This document shows, one piece after another, positions 6,501 through 7,183 of a stretch of DNA of 7,183 bases (the first letter of the stretch is position 1; each line of letters begins with the position of its first letter). The notes under the pieces were generated by a model, which was not told where the DNA came from, did no database searches, and saw only the letters and a program-made list of their open reading frames with translations. The translations under genes and the position numbers were made by a program. Source of the DNA: an uncultured Pseudomonadota bacterium (lineage in GTDB: Bacteria; Pseudomonadota; Gammaproteobacteria; Methylococcales; Methylomonadaceae); NCBI GenBank assembly GCA_903902945.1, contig CAIUWU010000284.1:1-7183 (forward strand), given 5' to 3'.

Positions 6501-7183
6501 TGTACCGGCTGCGCTTTGCGCCATTGACTCCAGATTTTGATGTCACCGGAACCGGACGTCAGATTCAGTTGAAACGGCAGATTGCCTTTGGCCAGCGCCG
6601 GGCCTTGCAGATTGGCGGCTTCGATATACAGCTCACCGTCCAGCGTATCCGGCTGAAACAGATTCCCCTGCAGGATGGCTGAAACCCGCAGTTGGTCGCC
6701 GTATTGTTCCGGCAATTCGGTTTGCAAGTGAATTTCGATATCGTCGTCGAGAAAATGATTTTTTAGCAGCAAATTAAATTGATCAAACTGGATACGGGGC
6801 GTGCCGCTCTTGAGGTCCTGCCAGCCGATCTGGCTTTGCAGAATTTCATAATGGCTGCCCTGCATCAGCCACAATGGCGGTTGGTCACTGCTGGGTAAGC
6901 CTTTGATACTGATTTTGTCATCGGCACTGCGCACCACTTCGGCTTTAAGACCGACCAGGCTGACCCAGCTGGCGGCCAGCGGATCGCGGGTTAGCAGTAA
7001 TTGCAACAAATCAATCCCGATCCGCACTTCCCGGAGTTGCAACGGTGGTTTCTGATCGGCAGGCAGTTCCAGACTTAAATCTTGCAGAACGATGCCAGGG
7101 CTGAAGCCGCGCATATTGGTGCCCAGCTTGCCGATATGAATGGGTAGCTGGGTGGCTTCACGGAGTTTCTGTTCCAGCTCGGC
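3530..7183 (-). CDS. yhdP: YhdP-family AsmA-like envelope protein, 5' end outside the window
   Basis: 1217 residues are visible and the frame is still open at the right edge. The ATG at 7114 is internal, because the upstream codons read AELEQKLREATQLPIHIGKL, the usual segment after the N-terminal membrane anchor of AsmA-like proteins. About 40-70 residues, including that anchor, should lie outside; YhdP in E. coli is about 1266 aa. The protein is dominated by repetitive beta-strand segments, as expected for a long lipid-conducting groove. The conserved C-terminal block begins at visible residue about 1066 (GRLLGLLAMEQW, then RLDFSDIY and GLAFDQITGSFKI) and includes SSGAVPIAGTIVGG (about 1144). 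YhdP, with TamB and YdbH, carries phospholipids from the inner to the outer membrane in E. coli. No frameshift is seen in 3.65 kb. The nitrilase gene follows after 50 bp. In relatives rng (RNase G) usually precedes yhdP, which cannot be checked here. Confidence 0.92.
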   Translation of the reverse strand, partial: AELEQKLREATQLPIHIGKLGTNMRGFSPGIVLQDLSLELPADQKPPLQLREVRIGIDLLQLLLTRDPLAASWVSLVGLKAEVVRSADDKISIKGLPSSDQPPLWLMQGSHYEILQSQIGWQDLKSGTPRIQFDQFNLLLKNHFLDDDIEIHLQTELPEQYGDQLRVSAILQGNLFQPDTLDGELYIEAANLQGPALAKGNLPFQLNLTSGSGDIKIWSQWRKAQPVQIDGYIQAQQLNIINAQGRNLHLDTIDGNLSWSNRDGNWRLAGYNIGVFANRQRWSDAEFYLAQQNSGDWAALIKQFDLNAIAYLSPWFSNSDTALARLNLNGTLHDVSLFASEDWSQYSLKGAFHNVGNQDQPAIPGFQGLSGHIIGNQNQGQLVLDTLNAEINAAHLFRDRLLIAELSGTINWQQDPQHWQFSSERLTLDSTDFKTSTAFALTLPKNQASPELHLRSQFSDFNDISHVRRYLPAKIMDPGALAWLDDAFVAGQIKRGEMLIDGKLDQFPFHHGEGRFDTLFTISTGELQFNEDWPHLQDLYADVHFLNQDLLVSIYEGRSESVQIKQATVAISDVANSDHVQVFGQLHSEVNNALLYMQKGPLHQNVDNLQTVASSEGNTDIDLNLHLPYQEADPVKVKVDAHLHNARMTLKSINMPIDNINGTLTFTEDQVRSDTLSAKTLGYPIQGVMSSDSVGSRLVVDGSTSISNLQRQFSFLRGELAKGNFKYQADLRMPYASNQNTTLDIDSNLLGVSINNDSSIAKTADQQQPLHINFQFDKQNLLPVYLQYGNQLHSALLFDSQQDRLHSMHLVIGGNPAHIQRQPGLSIAINQPVFKLSEAIGTLNNSDNRWPALREITLDSNQLLWQGKDLGPVQCQFQHHNYAWHGVINSLMAKGRVSIPDQRGGTEPIKLEMDSLNLSAMDAIDFDAAEENVSVLPLIDISSQQLLWRSVNLGTLKLQTERLLNGIHFRKIKITGPGRTLDLSADWLKQLKGTSTQLRGNLSIDNFGQLLSSLNYSDDIKETHADININTSWNGAPQAFSLAQLNGLLQFRLKDGRISSIEPGFGRLLGLLAMEQWVKRLRLDFSDIYRQGLAFDQITGSFKINNGIASTTDLLVDAVSATMKLTGSVNLADKTLNQRVAVIPKSSGAVPIAGTIVGGIAAIITDVVTNDYQEGYFFGSEYSINGHWGDLEVVPVHDHDGVVSKTWNGLTDFDWLK

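Noticed and set aside
3587..6682. Several plus-strand ORFs of 64-95 aa opposite yhdP
   Set aside because: They are antisense shadows of a strongly conserved long coding frame and show no recognisable protein features.
7112..7114. ATG at 7114 as the yhdP start
   Set aside because: The frame stays open to the window edge with a family-typical sequence upstream, and the membrane anchor is missing if translation starts here.
1..7183. CRISPR array, tRNA or rRNA genes
   Set aside because: No regularly spaced direct repeats and no tRNA- or rRNA-like stretches were seen on reading both strands.

Overview
The window looks like gammaproteobacterial chromosome: an intact core operon on the right (about 2071-7183) joined to a decayed, IS-bounded accessory segment on the left (about 1-2010). 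The gammaproteobacterial call rests on a YhdP-type AsmA-like protein directly followed by a nitrilase-superfamily amidase and a BamC-like lipoprotein. I cannot fix the genus. A methanotroph-like gammaproteobacterium is a guess only.

Right part, all on the minus strand and read from right to left: a large yhdP-type gene that enters from beyond the right edge (its start is outside the window), a 50-bp gap, a carbon-nitrogen hydrolase with a complete Glu-Lys-Cys triad, then a small lipoprotein with a lipobox and a BamC-like domain starting 8 bp after the hydrolase stop. The spacing suggests one transcript. YhdP and BamC both belong to envelope biogenesis (phospholipid transport to the outer membrane, and outer-membrane protein assembly). 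The amidase is a probable metabolite-repair enzyme that often sits beside yhdP. In many relatives tldD follows at this point; here the lipoprotein does, and then the accessory segment begins.

Left part: positions 1-119 hold the last codons and terminal repeat of an IS3-family element, and about 1710-2010 hold a 5'-truncated, twice-frameshifted IS630-family transposase. Between them, on the minus strand, lie two genes that look like scattered short ORFs until the frames are joined. (1) At 872-1682, a protein of about 267 aa has a soluble domain, a Cys/His cluster ending in CxxC, a basic helix and a C-terminal transmembrane helix. (2) At 157-864, a protein of about 235 aa has a novel-looking N-terminal region and a C-terminal Cys-rich HNH nuclease domain. 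The ATG of gene 2 lies 7 bp after the stop of gene 1, and its Shine-Dalgarno overlaps that stop, so they were a translationally coupled pair. Each carries two small indels (a CA-repeat expansion, an ATTAC duplication, and two A-run changes). With the two in the IS630 remnant, that makes six frame disruptions in about 2 kb, against none in about 5.1 kb of core genes. I read this as the recent ruin of a membrane-protein plus HNH-nuclease two-gene system, possibly defence-related. That function is inferred, not shown.
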